Shown: positions 45,178 through 58,194, counted from the first letter of the stretch. The stretch: 64,000 nucleotides of DNA from Siphonodentalium dalli (GCA_032622095.1 CP136068.1:48232443-48296442), one strand, 5' to 3'. Translations and numbers: made by a program. The notes: generated from the letters alone by a model not told the origin.

Positions 45178-47519
45178 TAATAAGACATAAGGATAAACAT
45201 TGGTTCACTTCAGAACTGCGAACGATGATCCGCAAAAGTGATAGACTGCGTAAAATTGCAATGAAGTCAAAAAATGACCATGATTTGGCAAAATTAAAAA
45301 AAGTGCGAAATAAAGTCAATAACATGAAAAAATACGCCAGAGCCCGCTATGAAGAAAGACTTCAAAAAACTGTTCGGGACCATCCATCATCCAAATACTT
45401 TTGGCACTGCATAAAGGAAATTATGCAAACCAAACGTAAAGATGCTATCCCCCCGATGACAGTGGCAACTTAGTGTTTGACGACCGCACCAAAGCATCCA
45501 TGCTGCGCAATGGTGTGTTCATCTCGAATTCAGACCTCGACGAGTCGTCGTGTAGTCTACCAATATTTACTCAGAAATGTAGCAACACAGTAACAGACAT
45601 TGAATTCACTATCGATGATATAATTTGTGCTATTAGAACATTGAAACCGAATAAAGCATCTGGCCACGACGGAATTACCCCTAAAATGATCCAGATCACA
45701 AACCCAGCTATTGCCACCCCCTTAAGGCTCTTTTTAAGAAATCACTCGAGTTTAATGATTTTCCGACACAGTGGAAACAGGCAAATGTTATACCTATATA
45801 CAAGAAAAATGATAAATCCAGCTGTAAAAACTACCGCCCTATATCCTTACTCCCGTGCCTCAGTAAGATCATGGAGAAAATCGTTCTGAAATCCTTGTCC
45901 GCCCATTTCTCAAATAATAATATACTATTCCAATACCAATCAGGATTTGTCCCCGGGCATAGCACAACTTTCCAGTTACTTGAGATATACCACACCCTGT
46001 GCCAAGCCCTCGATGAGAAGTTAAATACGTCAGCAATATTTTGCGATGTTTCCAAAGCGTTTGAGAGAGTCTGGCACAGGGGGTTGTTATTCAAACTGGA
46101 ACAATACGGAGTTGGTGGAAACATCCACAATTGGCTCAACAGCTATCTCTCCAACATATCACAACGTGTCTTAGTTGGTAACTCCTTTTCTGATTACCAC
46201 GTTATTCCGACAGGAGTCCCACAGGGATATGTCCTTGGACCTTTCTTATTCCTGACATATATAAATGACCTGGCAACGACCATACACTCCTGTACTCGTA
46301 TGTATGCTGATGACACATGCTTTTTCACTGCCCAACCATCAGTCGAAGACAGTTCGCGGGAACTGTTCGAGGATTTGGATAGAGTATCTTGCTGTTCGAA
46401 ACAATGGTTGGTTACATTCAATGCAGATAAAACAAAATCTATGGTATTTTCGCTCACTCCCTCCGAAGATCATTTGGATCTTGATCTTGATGATCATGAC
46501 ATTGAGCAAGTAGCTTGCCACACAGATCTTGGAATTTCTATACAATCAAATCTTCATTGGGACACTCATATCAATGAAATCTGCAGTCGAGTGGCAACCA
46601 GACTTTCACAACTAAGGATAATACAAATTATTGTAAATAGACAAACCCTCGAAATAATGTTCAAAACTTATGTACTCCCGATTATGGAATATGGAGACGC
46701 TGTCTGTGACAACGCCCCCCCCCCCCCCCATTGCCTCCTCCGGAAACTCGACCGCCTCTATATTGACGCCGGTAGAATAGTAAGTGGCGTGACACGTTCG
46801 GTATCTGATGAGAGAGTATTATTCGAACTTGGATGGGCTCCCCTTAAAGAAAGACGAAACCTTCATAAAAATGCATACCTGGAACAAAATATTAACCTAT
46901 CATGTCCCAAAACTACCTCACAAATTTGCTACCCCATACTGTCAGTGAAGCATCTCGATACCCCATCAGAAACCCTTTGCGATATATAAACTACTCCACT
47001 AATACGGCCCGTTTCAAATCGAGTTTCATCCCGTCGATGATCGATGAATGGAATTTATCATGTAAAACGACCACCGACAACAAAAAACTTACTGACCCCT
47101 CAACAGAACCAACCAAAGATGAAATCATAAGTAACATGTTTAGAACATTTTGCAAACAAGAAATTACTATAAAACCCCCATCATACGTTAACGCTGGTCA
47201 GAGGAAACTAAACATACTGCACTGTAGACTCAGAAATAACTGTAGTGATCTAAACTTTGACAAACATGAACAATTTATCGCGGCCCAACCAGCATGTAGT
47301 TGTGGTCACCCATGTGAAGACGCAAACCATTTTTTCTTCAGTTGTCCTTGGTTCGCTGACTCCAGGGAACTTATGTGGGCAAGGTTGGATGAACTTAATG
47401 TATCTATCGTCTCTGAAAAAGATCTCCTGTTCGGCATCCCGCAATATAGTGAAACAATAAATACGCACATTTTCGAGATAGTCCATTCATTTATTTCTTC
47501 GACAGACCGCTTCTCATAA
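45178..47519 (+). pseudogene. LINE ORF2 (RT and C-terminal knuckle), two frameshifts
   Basis: Non-LTR ORF2 lacking its endonuclease. It begins with the linker before RT (HWFTSELRTMIRKSDRLRK; WHCIKEIM), then IRTLKPNKASGHDGITPKMI. A frameshift at about 45740 passes to NYRPISLLPCLSKIMEK and then the long frame from 45871: YQSGFVPGHSTTFQL, FCDVSKAFERVWHRG, GVPQGYVLGPFLFLTYINDL, the catalytic YADD at 46303-46314, WLVTFNADKTKSM, the thumb and ARIVSGVTRS-type motif. A second shift at about 46890-46980 leads to the last frame (to 47519), with RFKSSFIPSMIDEWN, HCRLRNNCSDL and the knuckle CSCGHPCEDANHFFFSCP. A C15 homopolymer at 46715-46729 inserts prolines in frame in the thumb. The 3' UTR runs to about 47765 with AATAAA near 47745. 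RNase H is absent. All RT motifs are present, so it decayed recently. Confidence 0.92.
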
Positions 47520-47765
47520 ATGTTACCCTACCCCCACCGCGAGACCATAGCCACTCCAAACAGCTACTGCATGCAGCATCCACTTTAAACAATTTGAACC
47601 TATCTCTAAATACTTTTATTAGCAGCCGAATGCCAGAGGAGAGGGGCTCTGATAAGTTCCGCAACTTGTGCTCCGATCCTCTGTGTCCACATAACTATAT
47701 GTCTGTAATAATATGTGTAATTCGTATATATATTTGTGGGTCACAATAAATATGTTCATCATCAT
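47520..47765 (+). other. 3' UTR of the 45-47 kb LINE
   Basis: Runs from the stop to a short ATC/ATT run. It includes ACAATAAATATG as a poly(A)-signal-like motif near 47743-47754 and ends in GTTCATCATCATTG. Confidence 0.6.
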
Positions 47766-47769
47766 TGTT

Positions 47770-49400
47770 TATTCGAGGACATAGCTAGAGGATCTCTGTT
47801 GGAGGTGAGTCTGCCTTGAAATTGCCAACTGAAACGTACCCGCGAGGTCGCATAATTATAGTAACACCCACCTTGGATGGGAACATAATAGTGCATCAAA
47901 CTGGCAACTAAAACATCACACACGTATAAATTCTTACAATGTGGTCACATGAGTTTGGCCCTTTACAGTTGATGGTCAATTATCACAAACTTTCTGACCA
48001 AAGGTAGAAGAACATGATTTCGCTACAGAAATTGTGTATTTGTCAGCTGATTGCAAAGGGGAGCGCATTGGAAGGGGCGATATTAGCACTACATCGCAGG
48101 ACCAGTCGTCCTGGTGACGGACTTATAACACAAAGACAAATTCAGACTTCTTGATGACGAACATTATGAATGAGTAACTTTCATTTCCCTTCCACCAGCT
48201 ACATGTATAATCGAACCACTGCACAGGTGGTTCGTGCACGACATATCGATATAGTATGCAAGTATTGTCTAAGTGGAGTAACTCCAATAGTTCAGTACAT
48301 ACGGTTTTGGGCGCCTGCCGATTCTCCAGTTCGATGCGCGATCCTCTACTAAGCGCAAGCATCATGTCACAAGAGGTTACAAGCAACTAATTATATAGAG
48401 TTACGCTTCTTGAATTTGTGTTGGGGAAAACTCGAGTCAGCATAAAAAAAAATCTGGCTGCTGATTGGTTGATTATCATTGAGGGATATCTCCCTAACCT
48501 GAACAGAAAATCATAGCGTACATACATATGGCGATCATGTATGTTTAGATGTCCAGGAAGAGTCTGGTGGGGTTGCGAAGTTATGGAAGGGCTCTGGGTA
48601 ATTTTATGCTGCTGATTTTTGTGCAGGGAAGTTGTGGAAGTGCAAGATTATCGTTTGAAAAAAAATACCGAATAGGGTGTGTTTGTTGTCACAGACTCAT
48701 GCAGCGGATGACGTTCTGAGGGAAAATTGACCACTTGAAGTTCAAATAGGCTTAACACATGGCCGGCGGGACTTAACACTGTCGCCTATGGAAAATAATT
48801 AGGTGTTTGTGACCAAGAGTAGACTCTAACTTGGACGATTGTCGATTATTCAGGGCGACTCCATACTAAACGTAAGCGTCCTACGAGCAGACTCCAACTG
48901 CTTCTAACTTCGATAATGTTTTTGTCTCTTCTGTAAAGCGAAAATGTGTCATGTGGAGCTCGGTGGACCAGTGATTAGCGTGTCTGACTTGTCATCGCTG
49001 TCAACACAGCAATATCAGTTCGCAGCCCGCCGATGGTTTATTGTGAGTTTTCACACAATATTGGCTTGGTCGATTTGAGCGATATGCAAGGTCGCTCGTA
49101 CTGTGTCGACTTCGCACCATTCATGCGTTAAACGAGTACCAGTACTAGTCAGCTTGTTATACTTGTGAGTAACAAAACTAAAAGCAGCACATATACACAA
49201 TGTAATGGCTGCAACCGGCTAACATGACTGGGATAATAGTGTATTGTTTGAAAGAGTCGTTTGGACAGCGCCTGCCAGTTTTTCTCCTTTCGGGTGAGCG
49301 TTAGCTATCCCACTATAACTCGGGAGCTGTTTATAATTGCGCCATCGTAAGATATTCGATGCACGAATAATCCTCTTTTAAAAGGTGTATGAGACTACCT
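47770..49400. other. Intergenic, with a decayed tRNA-like SINE head
   Basis: No gene recognised. At 48955-49035, GGAGCTCGGTGGACCAGTGATTAGCG followed by CAGTTCGCAGCCCG has the layout of tRNA A and B boxes and the same 'TTAGCGTGTNTGACT' phrase as the SINE at 28026. The open frame 49406-49633 (+), preceded by TTTATGTTTCAG, is an unrecognised sequence and could be an exon, but nothing supports it. Confidence 0.45.
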
Positions 49401-49780
49401 GATTTATGTTTCAGCCTTCTTTCAAACAGAGTTTAATGTATTCGATTCGTCAAGATAAGTCGCCACGACGTCATGTCAATTTAGAGAAATTGACAACTAC
49501 ACTCAGAACATATCAACACATGTTATATTCGTTCATTGTAAGACAAATCACTCGATTTTTGGATATCAATGAACGTTTGTGTCGCGAACGTTTGGTGTTT
49601 GGTGTCCGCGGTAATCGACAAAATCGTCGTTAAATGTGAAGAGGTGACATCGGAAATAGGACCGAAATCCATATTTGGCTGCCAATTTTGGCTTTGCGAC
49701 AAACGGGTTTGGAATCAGTCATAATTTTGCCATAAGAAGACACTAGTGCCAATAATTCCTTTTTATTGGTAACACACACA

Positions 49781-49797
49781 CCCCCCCCCCCCCCCCC
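49781..49797. repeat. C17 homopolymer
   Basis: Seventeen C after a short CA run. Length is likely to vary between alleles or assemblies. Confidence 0.9.
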
Positions 49798-49958
49798 AAG
49801 TAATGCGTTTGACCATACTGGGTCAAGTTTTAATTAAATGGGAATGGACAGGTAGCCGTTAACTTGGACCGAGATGCCAGGCCACTTAAAATAATTATTC
49901 GTGTCCATATGGTGTACGTTCTGTTTATATCATTGGCAGTTTCAATTGATATTTATAG

Positions 49959-50093
49959 GAGCGGTGGCTCTTGATTTATCCGACCCTATATATGATCCCG
50001 ACTTCCGACATAGGGATTATATGATCCATGAGGCTACCGGGCTGACCACTGCAAACTTCCCGACAGGGGAGGGGCTAACGCTGGGCTATTTAA
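49959..50093 (+). CDS. Candidate phase 1-1 exon of an unrecognised secreted protein
   Basis: An open stretch of 135 bases lies between an acceptor (GATATTTATAG, to 49958) and a donor (GTAAAA, 50094). It starts with two bases completing a codon and ends after one base, so it is symmetrical phase 1-1, typical of extracellular modules. The peptide contains VALDLSDPIYDPDF, HRDYMIHEATGL and TGEGLTLGYL, with no cysteine and no domain I recognise. It could belong to the same gene as the exons at 51-53 kb, but no consistent splice chain was found. A chance open frame is possible. Confidence 0.35.
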
Positions 50094-50179
50094 GTAAAAC
50101 ATATATTATATTCTACCTTTTTCCCGAGATTATTCCAACTGATACATTTCCCTTATCTATTGGAAGCTTTTGATACCCC

Positions 50180-51370
50180 ACCCCGCAACCATGCATCATG
50201 GTCGAAAAATATTATAATTCAAGCCAGTATATATGGTAAAAATGTGACATATAGGGATATGTTTAAAGACATATTATGTACTTGTTCGAGTGCGTGAAAC
50301 TGATAAGTTAGTATTCAGGTGCTATGGCAACTGGAGGAATTTAGCATTCCACTAACGTCAACGAAAATCTCAAGCAAATCGACAGTACCACTCCATAGAA
50401 AATATCGTCTGAAATACATGTACAGTGTGTGTATGCTAAATTGTAAATATTTACTACTCGAATCTGGACGCTTCTATCAGCGATAAACTAACGAAAATGA
50501 TTTCGCCATCGGCAGTCACTGTATTTAATTAATATATATGAATGACGGTGTGTGATGTCAAGTTAGATATAATATTTGTAAAAAATAACTACTTTGAACA
50601 AGAGTATTCTCTATTTCTATCTGATTACCCTACTGGAGTGTTTCACATCACTTTAATCTGGCTTGAGAAAAATATATTCTTCTTACGTTCAACGTTGTAT
50701 CTGCATTATTAACTGAATGTTGTCACTTGAGCTCACACTCAAAATATCCGAGTATTCTCAACCCAACTGTATTTTCTTTCTGAAATATCCAAAGCCTGTT
50801 ATTCAAGGCATGAGAGCACCGAACCGGTTTGTGAAAATTTGAAGTCAGACCATGCATAATGGAAAAAAACAGATCTCCGCATCCTGACTCGGCGTCGATT
50901 AGACTAATGAACGTTCAGGGCATGCAAATTCTAGAAATAACATACAAATCACATGCATGGACGTTCTCTTAATATGAGATTCACCGTGTATATCAGTGAG
51001 TTATTCTAGTTCCAGGTGTATTCCACTACGTTCTGTTCAAATGACGCATCTGCTGTCATTATATTAACAAAATGCAAGATATCAGACAGGTTTTATTCGT
51101 TTCGGTATCCATGAAAGAATTAAAAGATGTTTATGACTGGCATAAAATTTCCTAATAGCAGTCAGTTTCACAGTCGCTCACAACTACTCACTTGTCTCGC
51201 TGAAGCTCTCGCGCTCAGGTGAATAATGATATCAACGGGTCCACCCGTATATGGACGTTTGCCATATCTGTTAATTTATACAGATAACTACCTGTAAGTT
51301 AACAAACATATAATTTATTCACTTTGCGTATATAGTTTGTCCACTTACGATTTATACGCAGATTCAATTC
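50180..51370. other. Intergenic or intronic, no gene recognised
   Basis: Contains the inverted partner (50338-50409) of the repeat at 28838-28908. A TATATAG motif at about 51330 lies 50 bases before the candidate signal-peptide exon. Confidence 0.5.
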
Positions 51371-51380
51371 GAGCAGAGAA

Positions 51381-51438
51381 ATGATGAATTCGGCGCTGTC
51401 AATTATGACTATAATAGTTGGGTTTTTGGGTGTGCCAA
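51381..51438 (+). CDS. Candidate signal-peptide first exon
   Basis: ATGATG opens a short frame encoding MMNSALSIMTIIVGFLGVP, a plausible secretory signal, which runs into a donor-like GTAGGT at 51439 in phase 1. A TATA-like TATATAG lies about 50 bases upstream. In phase it could join the terminal exon at 53234 (phase 1) but not the PAN exon (phase 0), so the gene model is unresolved. The call rests only on hydrophobicity and the splice motif. Confidence 0.3.
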
Positions 51439-51708
51439 GTAGGTTTCTTGTTTGTTCCGTTATGTATTATCATTGTGATGAATATTTCTGCAGATAGCTT
51501 AAAAATACAGAACGAGGGTGTTTTTTCCCCCGCGGAGTGCCCCCTGGAGGTTTAGAATGTGTAAATATAACAATTTATTAGTACAACAGACTATAAATTA
51601 TTATAGAAAGTTTCCATTCAACGTTTAATGCCTATCAACAAATTAAATTATGAGAAGGAGCTGCTAATGAATGACCAGGATGCGGATTCTCGAAATCTAT
51701 CAGGAGAA

Positions 51709-51774
51709 GAATTCCGGGATGTAGGTGCTTGAATTCCGGGATGTAGGTGCTTGAATTCCGGGATGTAGGTGGTT
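51709..51774. repeat. 22-bp tandem repeat, 3 copies
   Basis: GAATTCCGGGATGTAGGTGC plus TT, three times head to tail; the last copy ends GGTT. The copies are nearly identical, suggesting recent expansion. Confidence 0.95.
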
Positions 51775-52683
51775 GTTAGTTTCGTGAATAAGGAAATATA
51801 GTAGGCATCGTATTATTTCATATAACTCTGCCCTTTATGAAACCAAACTGATCTTTGCTGATGCCTCGATGAAGAACGTTCAATAATATATTAGCTACAC
51901 ACGATGCTAGACGTACATGTATGTATCAACTATGCTGAAGAAAACGTTGATGTAATTGATTAAATTGTGTCGTGTTTTATGAATGTATAGTAACTAGTTT
52001 AAGCGTAACATCGTATTATTTGTCATAAAACAACTATATATATGCTTACGGCTTACTATAAATGCCACGCTCTCAGAGAGGAGATAATATTTAACAATGT
52101 GAAAAAATAAACTGGGTATCATTCGCACAACTTTCCGTACAACGTGCTGATTATGTTGATTTGCAGATAAGACAACCGCTTGTGCAAAGAGGTGAAAACT
52201 AAATGTATATACACACATTACACATTGGCATGAAAAACACAGGATATTCAAACATGGACAAGCGCTCCAGACACTGGCAATCTCATATAGCATACCTGCC
52301 AGCGTATAGATATTAAATCGTGGCGCTCTACTCGCAGTTTCCTGTGGCATCGATCGAAATTCAAGTACTAAACTTTGAATCTTTGCCATATAAGGAACAT
52401 GCTACACATTAAATTGCGCATGCTCCATTGTGCATTGTAGAAGCTGCGTCCTCACAACGAAGGATCTCATATCACAAGCACTGCTGTCATTTTTACAACT
52501 ACATTGTCCGTACATGGTACTGAGATCCGACTACACTGGCACAAGATGGATTCTGGTGCCGATTTACAAAAACATTTTCTGAGGTATCGCCGCTTCGCTG
52601 ATTTCAATATATCAAAGACGTCTCTGATTTACATGTGCCGGTTCATTGTGTTTGAAACATTCCTGTTCTGTGTTAAATGTCAG

Positions 52684-52899
52684 GCTCTCGGCGATTCGCA
52701 GACTGAATTTATAAAAATGGGAATAATTGTACAATCAACCGTGTCTAACATACTCCGATGTGACATGCTATGTGACCGGCATACTGATTGTTTATCAATG
52801 GCGTATCACGTCGGGAATAGGAATTGCGTTTTGTTGAGAAACATATTCAGTGACACAATACAACTCAACCGGAAGTGGCAGACTAAGAACGCTAAAGAG
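52684..52899 (+). CDS. PAN/apple-like domain exon
   Basis: Encodes one compact cysteine module of a probably secreted or membrane protein. The acceptor TGTGTTAAATGTCAG ends at 52683 and the donor GTAAGC starts at 52900; both ends are in phase 0, for 72 residues. The peptide reads TEFIKMGIIVQSTV, then ILRCDMLCDRHTDCLSMAY and NRNCVLL. This is the CxxxCxxxxxC...C core with a following aliphatic pair, as in PAN/apple domains known for protein and sugar contacts, and often found in mollusc secreted proteins with lectin or other domains. The frame is open upstream to 52504, where a hydrophobic stretch could act as an alternative start. Neighbouring exon candidates are at 51381 and 53234. The family assignment is by pattern only. 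Confidence 0.6.
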
Positions 52900-52926
52900 G
52901 TAAGCATTTTATTAACGATGGTTTAA

Positions 52927-53105
52927 AGATGCACAATCCGATTAAGCTCCCCTCAATTACTGTTTATTTGGTGTATGGGGTAAAAAATATTTGATTCGAG
53001 TGAAGGAACCCACCTATCAAAGCTCAGAGTTATTATAAATCGATTTTTGAAATATATTATTTTCACATTCGAGACTTATTAGTGGCCCAGTAAAAAGTCG
53101 ACGAG
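52927..53105. repeat. Fragment of the GGTACTC MITE family
   Basis: CAATCCGATTAAGC, AAATATTTGATTCGAGT, AATCGATTTTTGAAAT and AAAAAGTCGACGAG follow the order of the MITE copy at 33870-34204. It lies between the PAN exon and the terminal exon. A shorter relative of its first bases lies at 35938-35965. Confidence 0.75.
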
Positions 53106-53233
53106 CCGACATAAATTAGGCGAAAAGTAAATCCTGGTTTCTGAGAAATCCAAGATTCATAATGTCAATAAACGAGTTCACATCTCGCGGATTCAAACCC
53201 AATAAAACAAGAAACTGTTATAAAATTTTACAG

Positions 53234-53487
53234 AATATATACTACCTGCATTCAAGTACTCATACTTGAACATAGTTCCATGTTGTCGAGATAGGGACCG
53301 GGGCGTTTTATTAAAATACACCATAATATGTCTTGACCCTGGGGAAGATCGTTATGGAATTAACACAGCGTATAGATTCCGCGTACAAGACGACATGCCG
53401 GGAGATTCCCACTTTGCCGATCACGTGGATTTCGGATCATGTGTGACTAATCCGTTCTTCAAAGAGATGCCGCTAAGTATGTGCTAA
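53234..53487 (+). CDS. Candidate terminal exon of a secreted protein
   Basis: Follows an acceptor TTTTACAG (to 53233) and is open to TAA at 53485-53487. A phase-0 alternative acceptor, CATTCAAG, ends at 53256. The peptide has NIVPCCRD, LKYTIICLDPGEDRYG, AYRFRVQDD, FADHVDFGSCVTNPFF and a final MC. Its cysteine spacing and hydrophilic character suggest an extracellular domain, but I do not recognise the family. With the PAN exon it may form one gene if the alternative acceptor is used (phase 0 to phase 0). Confidence 0.45.
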
Positions 53488-53489
53488 GG

Positions 53490-55005
53490 TGATGTAGCTG
53501 CGGTAGTTTATGTTTTTTTGGGCTGATTTGTGTTTTCGGTGTTTTCAGAGACGACAATTTTAGATACTTTGAATCGAACATTTTGATCTATTTTAAGAGT
53601 TAAGATAATATATAGAACAGAACGAATAACACATATTCTAAATAGTAACTTGAACAAAATATATTTGAGAAAAAGTATGGAATTTTGTATTTAATTTTTG
53701 TCTTATTAATTTTAGGATTGTTTTGAGGTTGTATATAGAAAACTCAATAAATAACTTGATAATAACGACAGTAATTACCTGTTCCATGTCAGATTCGTGG
53801 TTGTGTGGTTTCATTTGACAACTTATGATGTCGCTTCTGGTGTTGATGGTTGATCGGCAGCCTTTATTGCAGCATACCCAGTGAGCGTTTGGGGGTTTCT
53901 GTGATTTAAGACATAATTTAAAGTGGCCGTAAACGAGATGTCTGCAGCCTTTGTTTTTGTTTTTTTGTTTTTGTTTTTGCCGCCTTTGGAGTTAGTGATG
54001 AATGCACGTCATATACTGAGTCATAAAACGATAGAAAACTGGCAACGAATGTGATCGATGCCGTGTGACAATGACTCCATCTGCGGCAATTAGTGTGTTC
54101 TCCCGACTTGAATGTTTCGGAACAGACTCGATTATCAATTCAAACAATCATAGAACGCTGATCTTAGTAAGACACTGGGTGTCTACTCCCATGCGTTAGT
54201 ATAGCTACGGGGAGTTTCAATTTATCGTCGGTGATAATTGCATAATTGCCATGCACTCATCACTGGCTTTTTCTATGTGGTATGTTCAACCCTATATTCG
54301 ATTATGTCAGCGTGGTTTATGGTGGAATAAACGACTTTGAAACGTATTAAAATAATGTATTGTGAAAGCAAAAAAGCACAGTAATGTACAGAACCATCCC
54401 AATGTGATCCCATCGATATATATGAAGTCTGATGTGTAATAGCCATGTATTTACCACTGAATTTTTCAAGGTGGGTGTCCAAACCGTGGTCCGATTTCTA
54501 GCAGTGGGTTGGCTAATGGCCAGTTATTGAATGGCACTGTTAACGTCATGACTTCCGGTTTTTTTCGTTCATCAAAATCTAGTCTGGCCTCCACAAAAAT
54601 ATGAGAAAGCGCACATCAACCATATTCAAATCTCTTTTTATCAAATCAACGTTGGAAATGTATCCGTCAAATATCAAATGTAATAATACCAAGTGCTATG
54701 TGTCAAATTGAAGAAAGGGATAATATACTGTTATTTCTTATTGGCTTGAATTTCGTGGACTGATTTTTATTCGATTTAACCACCAAAATGATGGTAAATA
54801 AACGGCGTTTATCAAAATCCTAACATCGTGACTAACTTATACGGAACAGACATCCCAGGACAACTTTACGAAGTACCTGCAATTATAATCGCGTACGAAA
54901 GCACTCGTGCGATGCGATGACTCAGTGCACAGTGACGAAAACCAGCACATTGTCTGCTTATAATAGAACTTAGAGCAAAATCCTATTGTTACAATCATTC
55001 CCTAT
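53490..55005. other. Intergenic, no gene recognised
   Basis: AT-rich, with a G(T)5-7 run near 53950-53980. No domain-bearing frame is seen on either strand. The frame at 54273-54482 (-) is unrecognised. Confidence 0.5.
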
Positions 55006-56439
55006 TTTTTGGTAAAGCACATCAATTCCCAAGACTGGCAAAGGAATGGTTCAGTGATTATCCCATTGTTTGACATACGCCACTCATAACAAACAAACAA
55101 ACCACACGGGCACTTCACAGTAGCTTCAATTGCCAGAGGCCACAGGGGCATGATAGTGGGGGGGTAGTTGCAAATTCGTTCACTTTGTTATAAAAGCGCC
55201 AAACTTTCAGAGTTTGTTTAGTGGTTGGTGAGTATCACTAAACTGACTGGTTACATATTTTGGAGGTCACCTTGACCTTTAATTTGACCTTGACCTTTTT
55301 GAAAATCTCAGTATTTGGGTTGGGTGGTTTATGCCATCCTTTTCTTGTGAAACTCGCATCTTCTCACAGTTTCTCAATGCAATTATAGTTGGTAGGTGAC
55401 CACGCTTCATTTGGGTCAAAACATATCCACATTTTCATAAGATGGCCGCCAATATGGCCGCCGGAAGTTGAAAATATGACATGTTTTCACAAATATCTTC
55501 TGGATCAATTCATGCTGTTTGGAACTGGTTGAGTAATGCAACTTTATTTTGTGTTTTTTATATTAACTCATCATTGGAGCAATTAAATATGGAATTATTG
55601 GGGTCCTAGCCCCTTCCGATACCTCAAATATTTGATTTTACAGAATGCGGTATAAAATTTCACAAAAAATCACAATTGGGATTCTAGTCATATTTCAACA
55701 AGAAATGAACAGAACTTTGTAATGTAAATGAGGCATATTATTACCTATGAATATTCGAAATCACTGGAACCAAAATATGGAAAATGGTAAATATTACACC
55801 ATCGTGTCCTGCAATCGCTTACAAGTTGTATAAAATTGGCTATTCTGCATTATATACATTGAATACTAATGTCTGATGCACCATGGTTAATTGTTACTAT
55901 TGTCACCACTAACATCGTCAGAAATATTGGACCTTTCTCTCAAAAACTTGACATAAATATTGGCAAAAATTAACTTTTCAGGTTTTGACTATTTTCTCAG
56001 GTAAAATGTAATTATCTTTGGATTGAAAGCAGTTTATTGTTTTGGTCTATCTTAAATGTGTCTCACTGCGGTGTTTATAGACCAAATTGCTCAAGATGGC
56101 TTCCAAAATGGCAACCAAATTTGTAAATTGTTAATTTTTTACATATATCCCGAACATTCTCTGCATTAATTATCCGAAAAGGCAGCAAAATGTGACTCAC
56201 TTGGTTATTATACGTGTTAGTTAATTAACCGACAACTACATGTTCTATTCTGGTTGCCCCAGTTCCGTATGGGGCAAGACAAATTCATTTTAAAGTATGT
56301 AATTTTGCCGAGAACCTCTTTTGTGATTTATTGAAAGGAAATGGGCAGAACTTTGAGACAGATCTGAGATGCAACATAATATTTTACTATTCCGGTCCAT
56401 TATGCTAAAAAAAAAGTGCCAAGATCGTAGCCAGGGAGT

Positions 56440-58064
56440 TACTCTATGATCACACGTGAGGTGATTAGGTATGCAGGGAGTTATTGTATGTCATGACTTA
56501 TGTGAATAGGTATACAATGAGTGACTATATGGTTATGAGTGGGTTGTCCATTGTAAGATGCATCTAGGTATACAGGGAGAGGTCATGGTCAGGTGTGAGT
56601 TGAATCGGTATGCATGGAGTGACTGGATGGTGTATGATTGTGTATATCCAGTACGGGTGCACCAGGTGTGCCTGTATGGGCATTGGTGTGGTGTATGGAT
56701 ATAGCTACATGGTCATATATGTGTTGATTATGTATATATGGAGTGACTGTAAGGTCGTGGGTGGGATGTACATGTGTTGTCTGTATGATCATGGATGGGG
56801 TGTGTGGATAAATAGGGTGTGATTTTATGGTTACGGATAAGGTGTATAGGTATACATGGAATGACTACGGTCATGATTGAATATGAATATCTGGAGTAAG
56901 CTGGGTGGGCATTTTCTAGCGTGTGGGTATACAGGGAGTGTCCTTGTGGTAAAGGGTGGGATTTATATTTATATATCTCGTGGATGTATTATCATTGGTG
57001 GGTGTATATGGATTAGCTGTATTATCATGGGTGGCGTGTATGATTATACAGTGAATTGCTGAATTGTCATGTGTGAGGTGTATATCCAAGTATGGATTTG
57101 AGTTGTCGTGTGTATATCTGGAAGGGCTGAATGGCCATTGGAGTGAATCTATGGTCTACGGTGGGCTGCATATGTATATCGAGTGGTTATATGACTATGT
57201 GTGCCGAATAGGTATACATGTAGTGACTGTATGGTCAATGGTGAGATGAGTACATGTAGATATACAAGTAGTTACTGTATGATTATAAATGTAATGGATA
57301 TCTATACAGGGGTGACTAAATGGTCATGTGTCAGGCGTATGGGTATACATGGTGTTCCTATTTGGTGACTCGTGGCGGTATGGTCATGTGTAGGTTATAC
57401 CAGTATACACATATGTTGCTTTATTGTCATGGGCGAGGTGCCATGGATAAGGTGCATGTGCATACATGGAGTGACTATACTGACATGGCTGGGGTGTATT
57501 AGTATATCTTGAGTGACTATGCGGCTATGTTGTGACAAATAAGAGATACAGGGAGTGACATGGCCAATGTTGAGGTTAATATGTATACAAGGAATTTGAC
57601 CATGCTCGTGTATCAAAGTTTTATGAATAGGTACAGACGGGGTGACTATATGCATAATATGGCCATAGGTCAGGTGAAGGGGTATACCTGGTGCCATTGG
57701 TGAGGGTATGTGTATGAAGCGAGTGGCTATATGGTCATTGGTGAGGTGTATATGTATACCCGAAGTGACTTTAGGGTCATTGTTGTGGTGTTGATGTATA
57801 TATTGATTGTCTATTTGACCATGTGTTTGGAGAATAGGTATACAACTTACAAGGGATACCTAATGGCCAATGGTGAGATGAATGGGTATACAAGGAGTGA
57901 CTATATGGTTATGGGTCATGTTTAGGAGTATACCCGGTGTGCCTGTATTGTGACGCATGGCTGTATTGTCATCCGTGGTCATGGGTCAGGTGTACATGTA
58001 TCCAGTGGGTCACTATATTGTTATGTCTGTGGTGTTTATGTATATATGTAATGACTGTGATAAT
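56440..58064 (+). repeat. Degenerate minisatellite, G/T-rich orientation
   Basis: Units of roughly 42-50 bases around the consensus GTATACANGGAGTGACTATA and TGGTCATGGGTGAGGTGTAT, present more than 30 times with much variation. Small frames rich in Met, Tyr, Gly and Val come from this repetition. Confidence 0.85.
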
Positions 58065-58194
58065 GGGTGGCTATCGCTTTCCGCGCTTAACATCCCCAAT
58101 GTACATAAACACCATCAATATGGATAACTCTCTGAGATGACCTCTCCATTGACTAACATATTCTTGAGTTATTGTGGAAAGCGATAGCCACCCA
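58065..58194. repeat. Central hairpin of the giant palindrome
   Basis: GGGTGGCTATCGCTTTCC (58066-58083) and GGAAAGCGATAGCCACCC (58177-58194) are exact inverted repeats, 18 bp, enclosing about 93 bases with no internal symmetry seen. Confidence 0.9.
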
